Part shown: one piece after another, positions 44,017 through 53,126 of the stretch | Position numbering within the stretch: position 1 is the first letter of the stretch | Layout of the letters: each line of letters begins with the position of its first letter | From: Rhodobacteraceae bacterium IMCC1909 | GTDB lineage: Bacteria; Pseudomonadota; Alphaproteobacteria; Rhodobacterales; Rhodobacteraceae | NCBI GenBank assembly: GCA_030704425.1 | Contig: JAPDHM010000002.1 | Location: forward strand, 62,001-126,000 | Length of the DNA stretch: 64,000 nt | Direction of reading: 5' to 3' | Position numbers and translations under genes: made by a program | Notes under the pieces: generated by a model | Databases searched by the model: none | What the model saw: the letters and a program-made list of their open reading frames with translations, nothing else | Told to the model about the DNA's origin: nothing

Positions 44017-45200
44017 GGGTGTTGTCAGACAAACTTGAACACCCGTAAAAGGCACCTCAAGTCAATCATCATACGGCACAGAAATTGAACCACTCTGTGA
44101 GAGCGGTACTGCGTTTTTGCTTGTAAGTCTGTCTGCTTTCTAGATGTCTTTCATGGTTGAAGTGGTTGTATATCTGGGCGTGATAACTGGTAAATTTCTG
44201 AAGCATTGCACAACTTTTAAACTTCTGCATCGCTCGTTCTCGCCGTCGAAATGGCAGGTGCGGGCGCTGTCAGACAAATGAGAGCTCGCATCGGATTACT
44301 GGCGCAGCCTGAATCTATGCGCTCAATAGTTGGCGCCACTCAGTAAGAGCGGCGGTTCGATTGAACTTGAAATTGTCTCGTGAGTAGAAGTGGCGTTCCT
44401 GATTGAAATGGTTGTGGACCGGAGAGTGGACGGCAGCGAACTTTTGCAGACATCGCATCCGTCGAAGGCGGAGCATGGCGCGTTCTCGTCGTCGAAACGG
44501 CACGTGGGAATTTTCAGCCCGATTATTTACCCAGCGACCCGTTTCCTGCCGATCCGCGTTGCTAACAACTTTCATTGCAGCGCCATAGGAACGTAGTTTG
44601 TCCATCACAACTACTTCTGGTCCGCCATAGCGCTTCATTGCTTTTTTGAAGAATTTCAATGCCGCTTTGCAGTCTCGGCGCTTTGTAACATAACTTTCCA
44701 GCACCTCACCTTCGTGATCTACTGCCCGCCAGAGTTAATGCGTCTCTCCGTTGATCTTCACGAAGACCTCGTCCAGGTGCCACTGCCAGTTCGAATAAGA
44801 TCGCATCCGACTAACCCGGTTTCTTCGTATCTCAGCAGCAGACATCAGACCAAATCTATTCCACCAAAACCGAGCCGTTTCGTGGCTGATCTTAATACCA
44901 ACTTCGTTCAGAAGATCTTTGCCAGTTCGAAGGTTGCCCTGCCCTATTCTTACGGATTTCTAGCGCAAACTTTGCACCAAAACGTTCAACCCAAAACCGA
45001 ACTGTTTCGTGACAGATATCGACGCCGCGTTAAGGCAAGATGTCTTCCACCTGACGAAAACTCAATGGATAACGTATGTAATACATCACTGCCAATCTGA
45101 TGATTTCAGGTGAAGTCTTGAAGTATTTAAATGGGTTTTCTGTTGTCATTTACCAAAAATACGGACCGACCGCGAAACCGTCAAGTTTGTCTGACAATGC
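44017..45200 (-). mobile_element. Nested IS: A-family copy inside B-family copy
   Basis: A B-family element starts at 44017 (GGGTGTTGTCAGACAAAC) and ends at about 45200 (TTTGTCTGACAA). At about 44263 it is interrupted by the left end of an A-family element (GGCGCTGTCAGACAAATG), which runs to about 44920 and stops without its right repeat. B-family sequence resumes there at GCCAGTTCGAAGG. About 300 bp of the B-family middle are missing, so the inner element inserted and a deletion, or recombination between the related transposase genes, followed. Confidence 0.75.
44315..44920 (-). pseudogene. A-family transposase relic (copy A5)
   Basis: The 3' two thirds of the A-family transposase. A TAA replaces the Tyr codon in THYLWRAVDH near 44735, leaving a 129-codon open frame (44315-44704). 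The N-terminal end is lost at about 44920. Several substitutions relative to the intact copy (for example RLRRMRCLQ for RFRQMRCLQ) show longer decay. Confidence 0.8.
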
Positions 45201-45246
45201 GCGAATTACAATTACTAAAGCTGTAACAGACCTTAAATCTTGATTT

Positions 45247-45657
45247 TCATTGCGGTGGCTGAGGATTATTTTCTGGATTGGAGTCTATTAATTTAACTTC
45301 AAGAATATCTGGCGAGTTCAGAGCCATAAGGTCGCGATACAAAGCTTCTGCCACATCCTTAGGATAAATTTGATCATTATCACGGTAGAAAGCGAAAGAT
45401 TTTTGATGCTTTTCGCGTTTGGCAGGATTGTTAAGTGTCGCCTTTGTCCAATTGTAAAGAGAATAACCGTCTAATCCGTTTCGCTCTGCTTCTTCACAGT
45501 ATGCCTTGAACGCATCGTAGGTACAGACGGCTTGCATATCATATTTTTTTGCAATCTCTGTGACTTTTATAGCTGTTGTCGAAGTACCTCGCGACCGAAG
45601 GTCTGTCGATAATGCAGAGGTGACAACAATTCTAATTTGATACAACCAGTCAGTCAT
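45247..45657 (-). CDS. Hypothetical protein, 136 residues
   Basis: I do not recognise this protein. It starts MTDWLYQIRIVVTSALSTDLRSRG and ends with a Pro/Asn-rich tail (SNPENNPQPPQ). The middle holds charged helices (AKKYDMQAVCTYDAFKAYCEEAERNGLDGY, FYRDNDQIYPKDVAEALYRDL). No signal peptide or membrane segment is seen. It is divergent from the SbmA-like gene with 66 bp between starts. Codon use and the acidic/basic pattern look like true coding sequence. The neighbouring IS ends 47 bp after its stop. Confidence 0.65.
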   Translation of the reverse strand: MTDWLYQIRIVVTSALSTDLRSRGTSTTAIKVTEIAKKYDMQAVCTYDAFKAYCEEAERNGLDGYSLYNWTKATLNNPAKREKHQKSFAFYRDNDQIYPKDVAEALYRDLMALNSPDILEVKLIDSNPENNPQPPQ

Positions 45658-45723
45658 GTATGCTCCATCCTTAGTAACTTAGTACAGTAAAAACAGTAGT
45701 CAGATTTTTAGAGGTTACCAGAG

Positions 45724-46971
45724 ATGTTCAGTTCGTTTTTCCCTTCCCCTCGGTATTTTTTTGTTTCTTCATCAGCATGGATAATGACGCTCATCATAGT
45801 TTGGTACACCTTGGGCGAGAGCATTGGCACGTTTTTAGGTTTCAACTTAAAAGAAAGCCAAACAGTAATTGGACTTGGGCATTTCATCACACCAGAATTT
45901 CTATGGTTCGACGCATATTTTTTATTTGGTGCAGGCTCAATTTACCTATTTTGGAACTTTAAAACGAAACACACCTGGTCAAACTGGTCTATACTGGGAT
46001 CAGCGTTACTAATTTATCTGTCTTACACATCGGTTCAGGTATCTGTCGTTATTAACGCTTGGTACGGACCGTTTTATGACGATATTCAAAATGCACTCAC
46101 TGGTTCAGGTGAAGTAACCACCTTTGATTTGTATTCTCATCTTGGAAATTTTTCGTTAATTGCTTTTCCATACATCGCTTTAATAATTGCCAACCGATTT
46201 TTTACATCACATTATATTTTTCGTTGGCGCACTGCGATGAATGACTACTACGTTGAGCGTTGGGCGAAAATTAGAAAGATAGAAGGCGCCTCGCAGCGAA
46301 TACAAGAAGACACAATGCGATTTGCAGGCATAATGGAGGGACTTGGGATTGCATTTGTGGACTCAGTGATGACCCTTGTTGCTTTCTTACCGGTGTTGGC
46401 CGCGCTCTCCGTCCATGTAGAACAACTACCATTAATCGGCCAGATTCCTTATCCTCTAGTTACAATCGCAATATTCTGGTCGACCTTTGGAACCCTTTTA
46501 CTTTTAGTCGCAGGTATAAAGTTACCAGGATTAGAGTTTAAAAATCAAAGAGTGGAGGCAGCTTTTCGGAAAGAGCTGGTATTAGGCGAGGACAGTTCAG
46601 AAAGGGCCGAGCCTGAAACCCTAACAGAGTTATTTTCTAACGTCCGAAAAAATTATTTTAGGATTTTTATTCATTATACATATTTTAACTTGTTCAGATA
46701 CATGTATGTGCAAGCAGACAATGTTATTGCGTACGTATTTTTAATTCCTACCATTGTCTCTGGCCGAATAACGCTAGGAATTATGAACCAAATACTGCGA
46801 GCATTTGGACAGGTTGCATCATCTTTCCAGTTTTTAGTGTCTTCTTGGACAACAATCATTGAGCTAATATCTATATATAAAAGACTTGAAGCATTCGAGG
46901 CGGCTATCGCTGATTTACCGATGCCAACCGTTGATAGAGAGTTTATCGAAGCTGGCCAAACCGAGAGATAA
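45724..46971 (+). CDS. sbmA: SbmA/BacA-type peptide transporter
   Basis: A 415-residue inner-membrane protein of the SbmA/BacA family, the length of E. coli SbmA (406). The start is MFSSFFPSPRYFFVSSSAWIM and WYTLGESIGTFLGF; the conserved core NAWYGPFYDDIQNAL, FRWRTAMNDYYVERWAKIRKIEGASQRIQEDTMRFA is typical. These proton-driven proteins import proline-rich and other antimicrobial peptides, bleomycin and vitamin B12-like compounds. The gene is solitary and divergent from the hypothetical at 45247. Confidence 0.9.
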   Translation: MFSSFFPSPRYFFVSSSAWIMTLIIVWYTLGESIGTFLGFNLKESQTVIGLGHFITPEFLWFDAYFLFGAGSIYLFWNFKTKHTWSNWSILGSALLIYLSYTSVQVSVVINAWYGPFYDDIQNALTGSGEVTTFDLYSHLGNFSLIAFPYIALIIANRFFTSHYIFRWRTAMNDYYVERWAKIRKIEGASQRIQEDTMRFAGIMEGLGIAFVDSVMTLVAFLPVLAALSVHVEQLPLIGQIPYPLVTIAIFWSTFGTLLLLVAGIKLPGLEFKNQRVEAAFRKELVLGEDSSERAEPETLTELFSNVRKNYFRIFIHYTYFNLFRYMYVQADNVIAYVFLIPTIVSGRITLGIMNQILRAFGQVASSFQFLVSSWTTIIELISIYKRLEAFEAAIADLPMPTVDREFIEAGQTER

Positions 46972-47496
46972 AGTCTTCGATTAGCACCACAACGAACCTT
47001 TATACGTCTGATGGACGATGCATAAAACTGCCTAAACGCCTAGAATAGCAATAAATCCTTGCTCTGACAGCTTACCCTGCTCCACCAGTTCAAGCGCCGC
47101 GATGCCACTCTCTCATATCATCCGATCCGCTTGCCACAGCCTTGAACCCAAAGCTACAGGCAAGCTCTAAGCGGTTGTCAGAAATATCAAAGAATGCGAC
47201 ATTGGCGATGCCTTGCGCATTCAACGCCATTCCCATCAGCATAATTGCTACGCACGAATTATCAGTCACAGCAAGATATTTGCTCATAGGTATAAATATA
47301 ACAGCGGCAGGCTCTCATAGGTTCAAAATGACTCCGTATGGGGCTCTACGGTTCCTACCTCGAAGGAGGCAGAAACCAAACAAAGTAAGTAGTTAACTAA
47401 CAACTGGTATGCTCGCCTGACAATACCAAACGGCAATCGTTTGTTTAACACAACCAAATTTGAACCACGCAATCGGGCGCCTTTTTCACGATAATG
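46972..47496. pseudogene. Gene-free stretch with a dehydrogenase-like relic
   Basis: No intact gene is visible. On the minus strand 47090-47287 reads NAQGIANVAFFDISDNRLELACSFGFKAVASG, which resembles the nucleotide-binding part of a dehydrogenase. A frameshift near 47095 leads into GIAALELVEQGKLSEQGF and a stop near 47040. This is probably an old remnant; the family is not certain. Confidence 0.35.
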
Positions 47497-48192
47497 TTAA
47501 GTGCGAGCGTTTTCAAAGGCTGCCCATGCAGTCTCGAACGCGTCTAAATCAAATCCGTCTTTACGAGCAGGGTCGAGAACTAGCTTTTCGGTGTCCAGGA
47601 GTTTGTGGATTGCTACTTCTAATGTGTCCAATACCTCAGACGGGATTACTACCCCACCGTGGCGGTCTGCATGAATCAGATCACCGTCAGCAACCTGCAT
47701 CCCAAAAACAGTAACTGTCGTACCTACCTCTTTTACATGTACAAAACCATGACTAGGTCCTATTGATCCAGCCACAACGGGAAAGCCGTCCGGAAGGTCA
47801 CCGAGATCGCGCATAACGCCGTTGGTCAGGGCACCGGACATGCCAAATCCTTTGTGAACGTTTGTGTTGATCTCGCCCCAGTATGCACCAATGCAATGTG
47901 GGAAGTCCATGTCCTCAATCACCACAACGGCAGGCCGCGGACCTTCTGACATATGGCGGTAATACGCCATTCGGCGCGCTTTGATTACTTCAGGAGCCTC
48001 GGTTGGTGGGGCGACTGCTGCGATCCGCGCGGTACGTGCATAGCCGACCATCGCAGGGACATCAGTATGGGAGGCAAGCATAGTACCACGGGTGAAGGCA
48101 TTGAAACCACGCTTACCTTGGGCAACTTCGATCGCATTACAAGCGGTTGGCGTATCTACTCTCTGTAGTAATTTCAATAGATTTTCGTTCAT
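47497..48192 (-). CDS. RraA/HMG-aldolase-type protein
   Basis: A 231-residue protein of the RraA/4-hydroxy-4-methyl-2-oxoglutarate aldolase family. VDTPTACNAIEVAQGKRGFN opens it; the metal and substrate motif is in GALTNGVMRDLGDLP (Arg-Asp) and DGDLIHADRHGGVVIP. Enzymatic members cleave 2-oxo-4-hydroxy acids to pyruvate and another oxo acid. It is the last gene of the large minus-strand cluster and starts immediately after the hydrolase gene stop, so it is a likely final aldolase step. Confidence 0.82.
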   Translation of the reverse strand: MNENLLKLLQRVDTPTACNAIEVAQGKRGFNAFTRGTMLASHTDVPAMVGYARTARIAAVAPPTEAPEVIKARRMAYYRHMSEGPRPAVVVIEDMDFPHCIGAYWGEINTNVHKGFGMSGALTNGVMRDLGDLPDGFPVVAGSIGPSHGFVHVKEVGTTVTVFGMQVADGDLIHADRHGGVVIPSEVLDTLEVAIHKLLDTEKLVLDPARKDGFDLDAFETAWAAFENART

Positions 48193-48885
48193 TTAGGCCT
48201 CCAGCCAGCGGGCCAAAGCCGCGTTGGTCAATTCAGGTTGTTCTAGTGTGGGCAAATGGCCCGCGCCTTCGATAATCTCTAAGCGCGCATCAGGGATCAG
48301 CTCAGCCATCAATTCATGGCGCGAAACAGGGCAGAGCATATCATCGCGCCCACACAGAATGAGCGCGGGCACGTCAACGCCGCGCAATGTGTCCGACTGG
48401 TCGGGCCGGTCCATCAACGCGCGAGACTGCTTCAAAAAGACATGCCGGCCAAGGCCCAGGGCCATCTCCATACAAAGATCCAAAATGTTTTCTCGCTGCG
48501 GCGTATTGCTCAGGTATCGCGGCTTCATCTCGTCACGCATTACTGCGCTCAAAGCATTATCACGCACCATCATCATTTGCGGCAGGCGACGTGCTTTGAC
48601 GTCGTCGTCTTCAGCCAGTGGGTTGGTATCCATCAAAGCAATCCGCTCAACGCGCTCCGGCTCTTGGCGCATGACCTCCATCGCAACGATGCCGCCCATA
48701 GACAAGCCCGCGAGGGCGAAACTCTTAGGGGCGTTGGCCAACACACCCGCTGCCAGATCTTCGATTGATGCCCGTCCCGAAATTGGTGCACACACCAATG
48801 TACGCTGACCAGAGAACTCGGCTATCTGCGGTCCAAACAGCCGCGCATCGCACATCATTCCAGGGATCAGGACAAGCGGTGTCAT
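48193..48885 (-). CDS. Alpha/beta hydrolase
   Basis: A 230-residue hydrolase. The nucleophile elbow is GLSMGG (Ser near 80), the acid is in LILCGRDDMLCP and the His is in EGAGHLPTLEQPE. The oxyanion region is LVLIPGMMCDARLFGPQ. The size and motifs suit esterases, lactonases or meta-cleavage-type C-C hydrolases. It overlaps the MetE-C-like gene by 4 bp (ATGA), so it belongs to the same transcript. Confidence 0.85.
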   Translation of the reverse strand: MTPLVLIPGMMCDARLFGPQIAEFSGQRTLVCAPISGRASIEDLAAGVLANAPKSFALAGLSMGGIVAMEVMRQEPERVERIALMDTNPLAEDDDVKARRLPQMMMVRDNALSAVMRDEMKPRYLSNTPQRENILDLCMEMALGLGRHVFLKQSRALMDRPDQSDTLRGVDVPALILCGRDDMLCPVSRHELMAELIPDARLEIIEGAGHLPTLEQPELTNAALARWLEA

Positions 48886-50006
48886 TTGAACAGCGCTGCC
48901 CCTTCCGACAAGGCAGACAGTTTGGCATATGCGATGTCGGGATCAACCGCGCCAAAGCCTGCAAATGTACCAAAGCCACAGTCGGACCCCGCTACAACTC
49001 GATCGGCCCCAACAATATCAACAAACCTGCTGATCCGCTGCGCAACAAGGTCTGGGTGCTCAACGAAATTGGTGGTCGTATCCACAACACCAGGCACAAG
49101 GATCTTGTTTTCGGGTATATCGGCTTTGCGATCCCGGAACACAGCCCATTCGTGGCCATGGCGCGGATTTGACGTCTCGAACAATACCGAGGCGGCCTTA
49201 GTCGACATCAAGGTATCAAACATCTTGGCCATAGGGATATCGCAGCAATGCGGGCCTTCATAGTTACCCCAACAAATATGAACACGGACCTTTTCGGCAG
49301 GCACATCAGAGAGCGCATGGTTGAGCGCTTCAACATGCATATTTGCCACTTTGATAAATTCGTCATCGCTGAGATCGGTAAAAAGCATGTGGCGCGACAG
49401 GGCCAGATCAGGACAGTCAAGCTGTAGATCCAAACCGGCAGCAACAATTGTTTCGTATTCTTCCTTCATCGCATCAGCCAACGCGGCGAGGTACGCTGAT
49501 CGCGATTTGTAGTAGTCGTTTTGCAAGAACAGCGAGATCACTCCGGGGCTTGCTGCGTTCATAAATCCGCGCTCGGCGCCGTGTTTGGCCATGGCCGACT
49601 TGAGGTTGATGATATCCTTCTCAAGCTCGCCCTGTCCTTTGGACTTCACTTCACCGACGCACATGGGTCGTGCGTATTGCGGCGTGCCACCGTCATTCGC
49701 AAGGCGTTGCAAAAAGCCGGGGAACATCTTGAGATCCGCAGGCGCGTTGCGCGGACTATCGCCGCCAAATCCGGTGTAGCGATCTTTTACGTAGGTCGCG
49801 TATGAAATTTTGGAAGTCTCACCATCAGAGACGATATCAATGCCTGCCTCCACCTGTTTGCGCACGGTTTCGGAAACAGCGGCAGTCATACAGGTGTCAA
49901 ATTCGGCCTGATCAAAGGGCTGTTCATTTTCGCGGGCAAATATGAAATCCACCACGTCTTGCGCGCGCGGTAAGGAGCCTACATGGGTTGTTTTAACTCG
50001 GTTCAT
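48882..50006 (-). CDS. Cobalamin-independent methionine synthase II-like protein
   Basis: A 374-residue MetE C-terminal-domain protein. TTHVGSLPRAQDVVDF opens it; zinc ligands are present as VHICWGNYEGPH (His, Cys) and a second Cys in VAGSDCGFGTF. The true MetE N-terminal half is absent. Such stand-alone proteins transfer methyl groups to thiols or act in demethylation and other C1 steps, and are often found in catabolic clusters. It lies 18 bp after the bicupin gene. Methionine synthesis is not implied. Confidence 0.82.
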   Translation of the reverse strand: MNRVKTTHVGSLPRAQDVVDFIFARENEQPFDQAEFDTCMTAAVSETVRKQVEAGIDIVSDGETSKISYATYVKDRYTGFGGDSPRNAPADLKMFPGFLQRLANDGGTPQYARPMCVGEVKSKGQGELEKDIINLKSAMAKHGAERGFMNAASPGVISLFLQNDYYKSRSAYLAALADAMKEEYETIVAAGLDLQLDCPDLALSRHMLFTDLSDDEFIKVANMHVEALNHALSDVPAEKVRVHICWGNYEGPHCCDIPMAKMFDTLMSTKAASVLFETSNPRHGHEWAVFRDRKADIPENKILVPGVVDTTTNFVEHPDLVAQRISRFVDIVGADRVVAGSDCGFGTFAGFGAVDPDIAYAKLSALSEGAALFK

Positions 50007-50024
50007 TTGGGCCCCTCCCAGAGC

Positions 50025-50987
50025 TTAGTTACTAGTCTTGGTCAATCCAGCTGGATCATTTGTGGTACGGATTCGGTAAAGGCTTGCCTCACCGGTCATT
50101 GAAGTAGAGATCGCGTGAACCTCGCCAGGATTAATTAGACACGTATCGCCCGGGTTGAGGACCGTTTCACTGTCCTGAAAACGTAGTCTCCAGTGCCCGC
50201 GCATTGGCATCAGAACCGTCGGTTTGTTATGACTATGCATCTCGTCAGAAATCGAGTTGCGGGACAAGAAATCAACTTCAAAACCGGGCTTGTCCTTTAG
50301 CAATCCATTCCCGCTAATAACCTGAACTGGTTGGGCATCGGACAGCGCCATCATGTCCCAATACCGGGCAACGTGATTTGGCAGAACATCTGCTGTTGTC
50401 GGTTCTGCGCGTTTGGCAAGTTCCTCTTCCGACATCACCTGCATTGGGTGGACATTATGGGGCAAGGTATCACCCTTTTTTCTGTCATAGAGCACGCCGT
50501 TTTCACCCAAGATCAACCCATGATCCGCAGCGTCTTCAATCACTTGTGGCGCCCAATGAACACCGCCACCAGCGTCGTTGCCACCAAGAACAGCCATAAT
50601 CATACCGTAGTCCGTACCGATGTTTTCGAAGCCGCGAAAAATACCAGTGGGAATATTGAAGATATCGCCTTCTTCGAGCGTCACTTCGCCCGCAGTTCCC
50701 CAACGACCCCAGAAGAAACGCCATTTACCACTTAGAACAAAGAACACTTCGGCTGTGTTATGGTCGTGCAGCGAATTACGCACGCGTGGCGGCTGACCAG
50801 CTGCGCCAATGTTAAACCCGATCTGCTCAGTGATATGCACGTGTTGATCTGGGCTTTCGGAAACGCCACCACCAATGATGGTAAAGTTCTCTTTTTGATC
50901 CGATCCCGGGGTGTGGGCGTCGATGAATGCGGTTTTGCAGGGTTTCAACTCGCCGTAGCGAACAATGCGGTCTTGGATATTGGTCAT
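50025..50987 (-). CDS. Bicupin protein
   Basis: A 320-residue protein with two cupin barrels. The first (about 90-145) has SLHDHNTAEVFFVLSGKWRFFWG and GDIFNIPTGIFRGFEN with metal-type histidines and Glu. The second (about 240-300) has DEMHSHNKPTVLMPMRGHWRLRF and NPGEVHAIS. The architecture is that of gentisate dioxygenase-like and other bicupin oxygenases or isomerases. The substrate is unknown. It is separated from the preceding SnoaL gene by 154 bp, the largest gap in the cluster, so a second promoter is possible. Confidence 0.8.
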   Translation of the reverse strand: MTNIQDRIVRYGELKPCKTAFIDAHTPGSDQKENFTIIGGGVSESPDQHVHITEQIGFNIGAAGQPPRVRNSLHDHNTAEVFFVLSGKWRFFWGRWGTAGEVTLEEGDIFNIPTGIFRGFENIGTDYGMIMAVLGGNDAGGGVHWAPQVIEDAADHGLILGENGVLYDRKKGDTLPHNVHPMQVMSEEELAKRAEPTTADVLPNHVARYWDMMALSDAQPVQVISGNGLLKDKPGFEVDFLSRNSISDEMHSHNKPTVLMPMRGHWRLRFQDSETVLNPGDTCLINPGEVHAISTSMTGEASLYRIRTTNDPAGLTKTSN

Positions 50988-51141
50988 TTTACTTCTCCAG
51001 TAATTTTAGTCGGGTACTTATCAAACCCAATTATTCGGAGGCTGCTTAATTATAGTCTGCGCCCGCGTCGATGCAGGGTAAGTGCTGCACCTATGCGTTG
51101 CATGGGAAAACCTCAGTAGGAGCGTGTATGCTATCATTTGT

Positions 51142-52110
51142 TTATCCTGTCTGCATCAAGATTTGCTTCCAAATCGCAACATGGTCAAACAACGTCCATT
51201 CACGACGTAAGCCCCTTAGGCCAAATTCCGCATGGGTAAATCCCATTACATACACGTCAGCACCAGTGGGTTGGCCAAACATGCCCCAGCCGTCATGTTT
51301 GCCGTACAGGCTCCAGCGAATAGCAGCGCGTGGGGATAACATCGGATCTTCGCGTCCAATTTGATGCTCGATCTTGAACTCAGCGTTAGGGAACGATGCC
51401 CGCAGCCCCATCCACAGCTTTTCTGTATCCGCCCAAGAATGCACGGTAGTTGAGGCGGGATGCTCAGTCTGCACAGCACGGTCATATTCTGCTCTTATAA
51501 CAGCAAAATCCTTATCCATCATTCTAGTCAGGATGTCAGACATTCGTACACCCCATTCATTGTTATTTCCGCGCCCTTTATAAGGGCCATCAACATCAAT
51601 TGCAGGACAAAACGGTTTGACACAATGCTCCGGACCACCTTCACGGGCAATCACCTGGCGAGCAAACTTTTTGGGTTTCATACCAAGTTGTTTAACCAAC
51701 CCTCCAACATCACGGATTAGCCATTCGTCGTTAATCTGATCGTTGATGGCAGCACAATCAGCAATCGCACGAATTACGAACCTTTTGCCTGTGGCTGGGC
51801 CAAAAAACCCTCCGCCAGTGTGCGTGCCCATAGTTAGTATCCGATGAGACGACAAGAACCCCTCATCTTCGTTGCCCGACCAGATCACATCTTCACCGGT
51901 CAGCTCACGATCCGGAAATTCTGCCAGTGTCGCCATGGTACCATTTATCGTATTTTGATTGCCGATCGATACACCTTCAGGAAAACGCATGGGAATGTCT
52001 TTCGAATACCGATGGTTTAACGTAGCTATACCACGATCTTCCCAAATTTCCTGCGTGATACCGAGAATATAGTCAGGGAAATCTTTCCACCTGTTTGAGA
52101 AGCCTTTCAT
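51142..52110 (-). CDS. SnoaL-like protein, two-domain (322 residues)
   Basis: Two NTF2-like domains in tandem. The first (about 10-150) has WEDRGIATLNHRYSKDIPMRF and SSHRILTMGTHTGGGFFG, the second (about 190-320) has HSWADTEKLWMGLRASFPNAEFKIEH and IRWSLYGKHDGWGMFGQP. This protein lacks the ENW..D element shared by the other three, so it is a separate branch. The start at 52110 overlaps the LacI gene stop by ATGA; an upstream GTG at 52119 is less likely. Members of the fold are aldol cyclases, isomerases and hydrolases of polyketide or steroid type; the reaction here is unknown. Confidence 0.75.
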   Translation of the reverse strand: MKGFSNRWKDFPDYILGITQEIWEDRGIATLNHRYSKDIPMRFPEGVSIGNQNTINGTMATLAEFPDRELTGEDVIWSGNEDEGFLSSHRILTMGTHTGGGFFGPATGKRFVIRAIADCAAINDQINDEWLIRDVGGLVKQLGMKPKKFARQVIAREGGPEHCVKPFCPAIDVDGPYKGRGNNNEWGVRMSDILTRMMDKDFAVIRAEYDRAVQTEHPASTTVHSWADTEKLWMGLRASFPNAEFKIEHQIGREDPMLSPRAAIRWSLYGKHDGWGMFGQPTGADVYVMGFTHAEFGLRGLRREWTLFDHVAIWKQILMQTG

Positions 52111-53126
52111 GTAGTCCACCCTTCTGGAATTTTTGCAGAACCGCGTAGAATGAGCGGGCCATCAATTGCTATACGGCGTGTTTCACCAGTGTTATTTTCA
52201 ATCTGATCGAGCAAAATTTCGACCGTGTTTGCGACCATACGATTGGCAGGCTGGCGTACGGTGGTCAGGGCATAAGCAGGCCATCCCGCCGCAGGCACAT
52301 CATCATACCCGACGACTGAGACATCTTCGGGCACCTTTAGCCCAAGTTCAAAACGCAACGTGTCGAGAACAGCCAATGCCATATGGTCATTGGCGACAAA
52401 AACTGCCTCAGGTGCATCATGGGCAAACATTTTGCGCGTAGCATCTGCAGCTTTCTCCAATGTAAAGTCACCTTCTGCACGGGAATGAAGGACGACGCCC
52501 GCTTCAGCTAATACAGATATGAAACCAGCTTCGCGATCGCGCTGTGTCGACGCACCATGCCAACCTGCAATATGCCCAATTTTTTGGTGCCCAGCAGCGA
52601 GCAAAAATTTGGCGGCCTTACGCCCACCAGCATAGTTGTCTGATGTCACAGCAGACATGTTCGGGTCGTCTTGGCTGCGGTTGAACAGAACCATCGGCAC
52701 GCCAGCCGCGCGGCAACGTTCAGACAGATCGCTCGACATCGCGACAGAGGCAGCAATAATACCATCGACTTGGTAATCAAGAATTTCCTCGACGACCGCA
52801 TCGATATTCCCAGCAGTTTGTTCAGCCATGAAAATTAGCACGTGATAGCCGCGCTTCTGCAACTCATTCGATAGTTTTTCAAGTGCTTCGGGATAGAATT
52901 GGTTTTCAAGATAGGCCACCACCAAACCGATAATCCGGCTTTTACCAGAAACCATCGCACGCGCGAGAACATTTGGGCGATAACCCAGGTCAGCCGCTGC
53001 CTTGCGTACCTTTTCGACAGTTTTCTTGGATGCAGACGCGCCAGGCGTAAAGGTACGTGACACAGCAGACTGGCTAACGCCTGCGCGCTCGGCAACCTCT
53101 TGGGATGTGACGCGGTTTTTGCTCAT
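52107..53126 (-). CDS. LacI-family transcriptional regulator
   Basis: A 339-residue regulator started at 53126 (MSKNRVTSQEVAERAGVSQS), where ATG overlaps the SDR stop as ATGA. The helix-turn-helix and hinge are VTSQEVAERAGVSQSAVSRTFTPG to RPNVLARAMVSGKS (about 6-63). The periplasmic-binding-like effector domain follows (IIGLVVAYLENQFY, VVGYDDVPAAGWP). It sits in the middle of the cluster and is the natural candidate to bind the two LacI-type operators at 63747-63817. Confidence 0.92.
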   Translation of the reverse strand: MSKNRVTSQEVAERAGVSQSAVSRTFTPGASASKKTVEKVRKAAADLGYRPNVLARAMVSGKSRIIGLVVAYLENQFYPEALEKLSNELQKRGYHVLIFMAEQTAGNIDAVVEEILDYQVDGIIAASVAMSSDLSERCRAAGVPMVLFNRSQDDPNMSAVTSDNYAGGRKAAKFLLAAGHQKIGHIAGWHGASTQRDREAGFISVLAEAGVVLHSRAEGDFTLEKAADATRKMFAHDAPEAVFVANDHMALAVLDTLRFELGLKVPEDVSVVGYDDVPAAGWPAYALTTVRQPANRMVANTVEILLDQIENNTGETRRIAIDGPLILRGSAKIPEGWTT

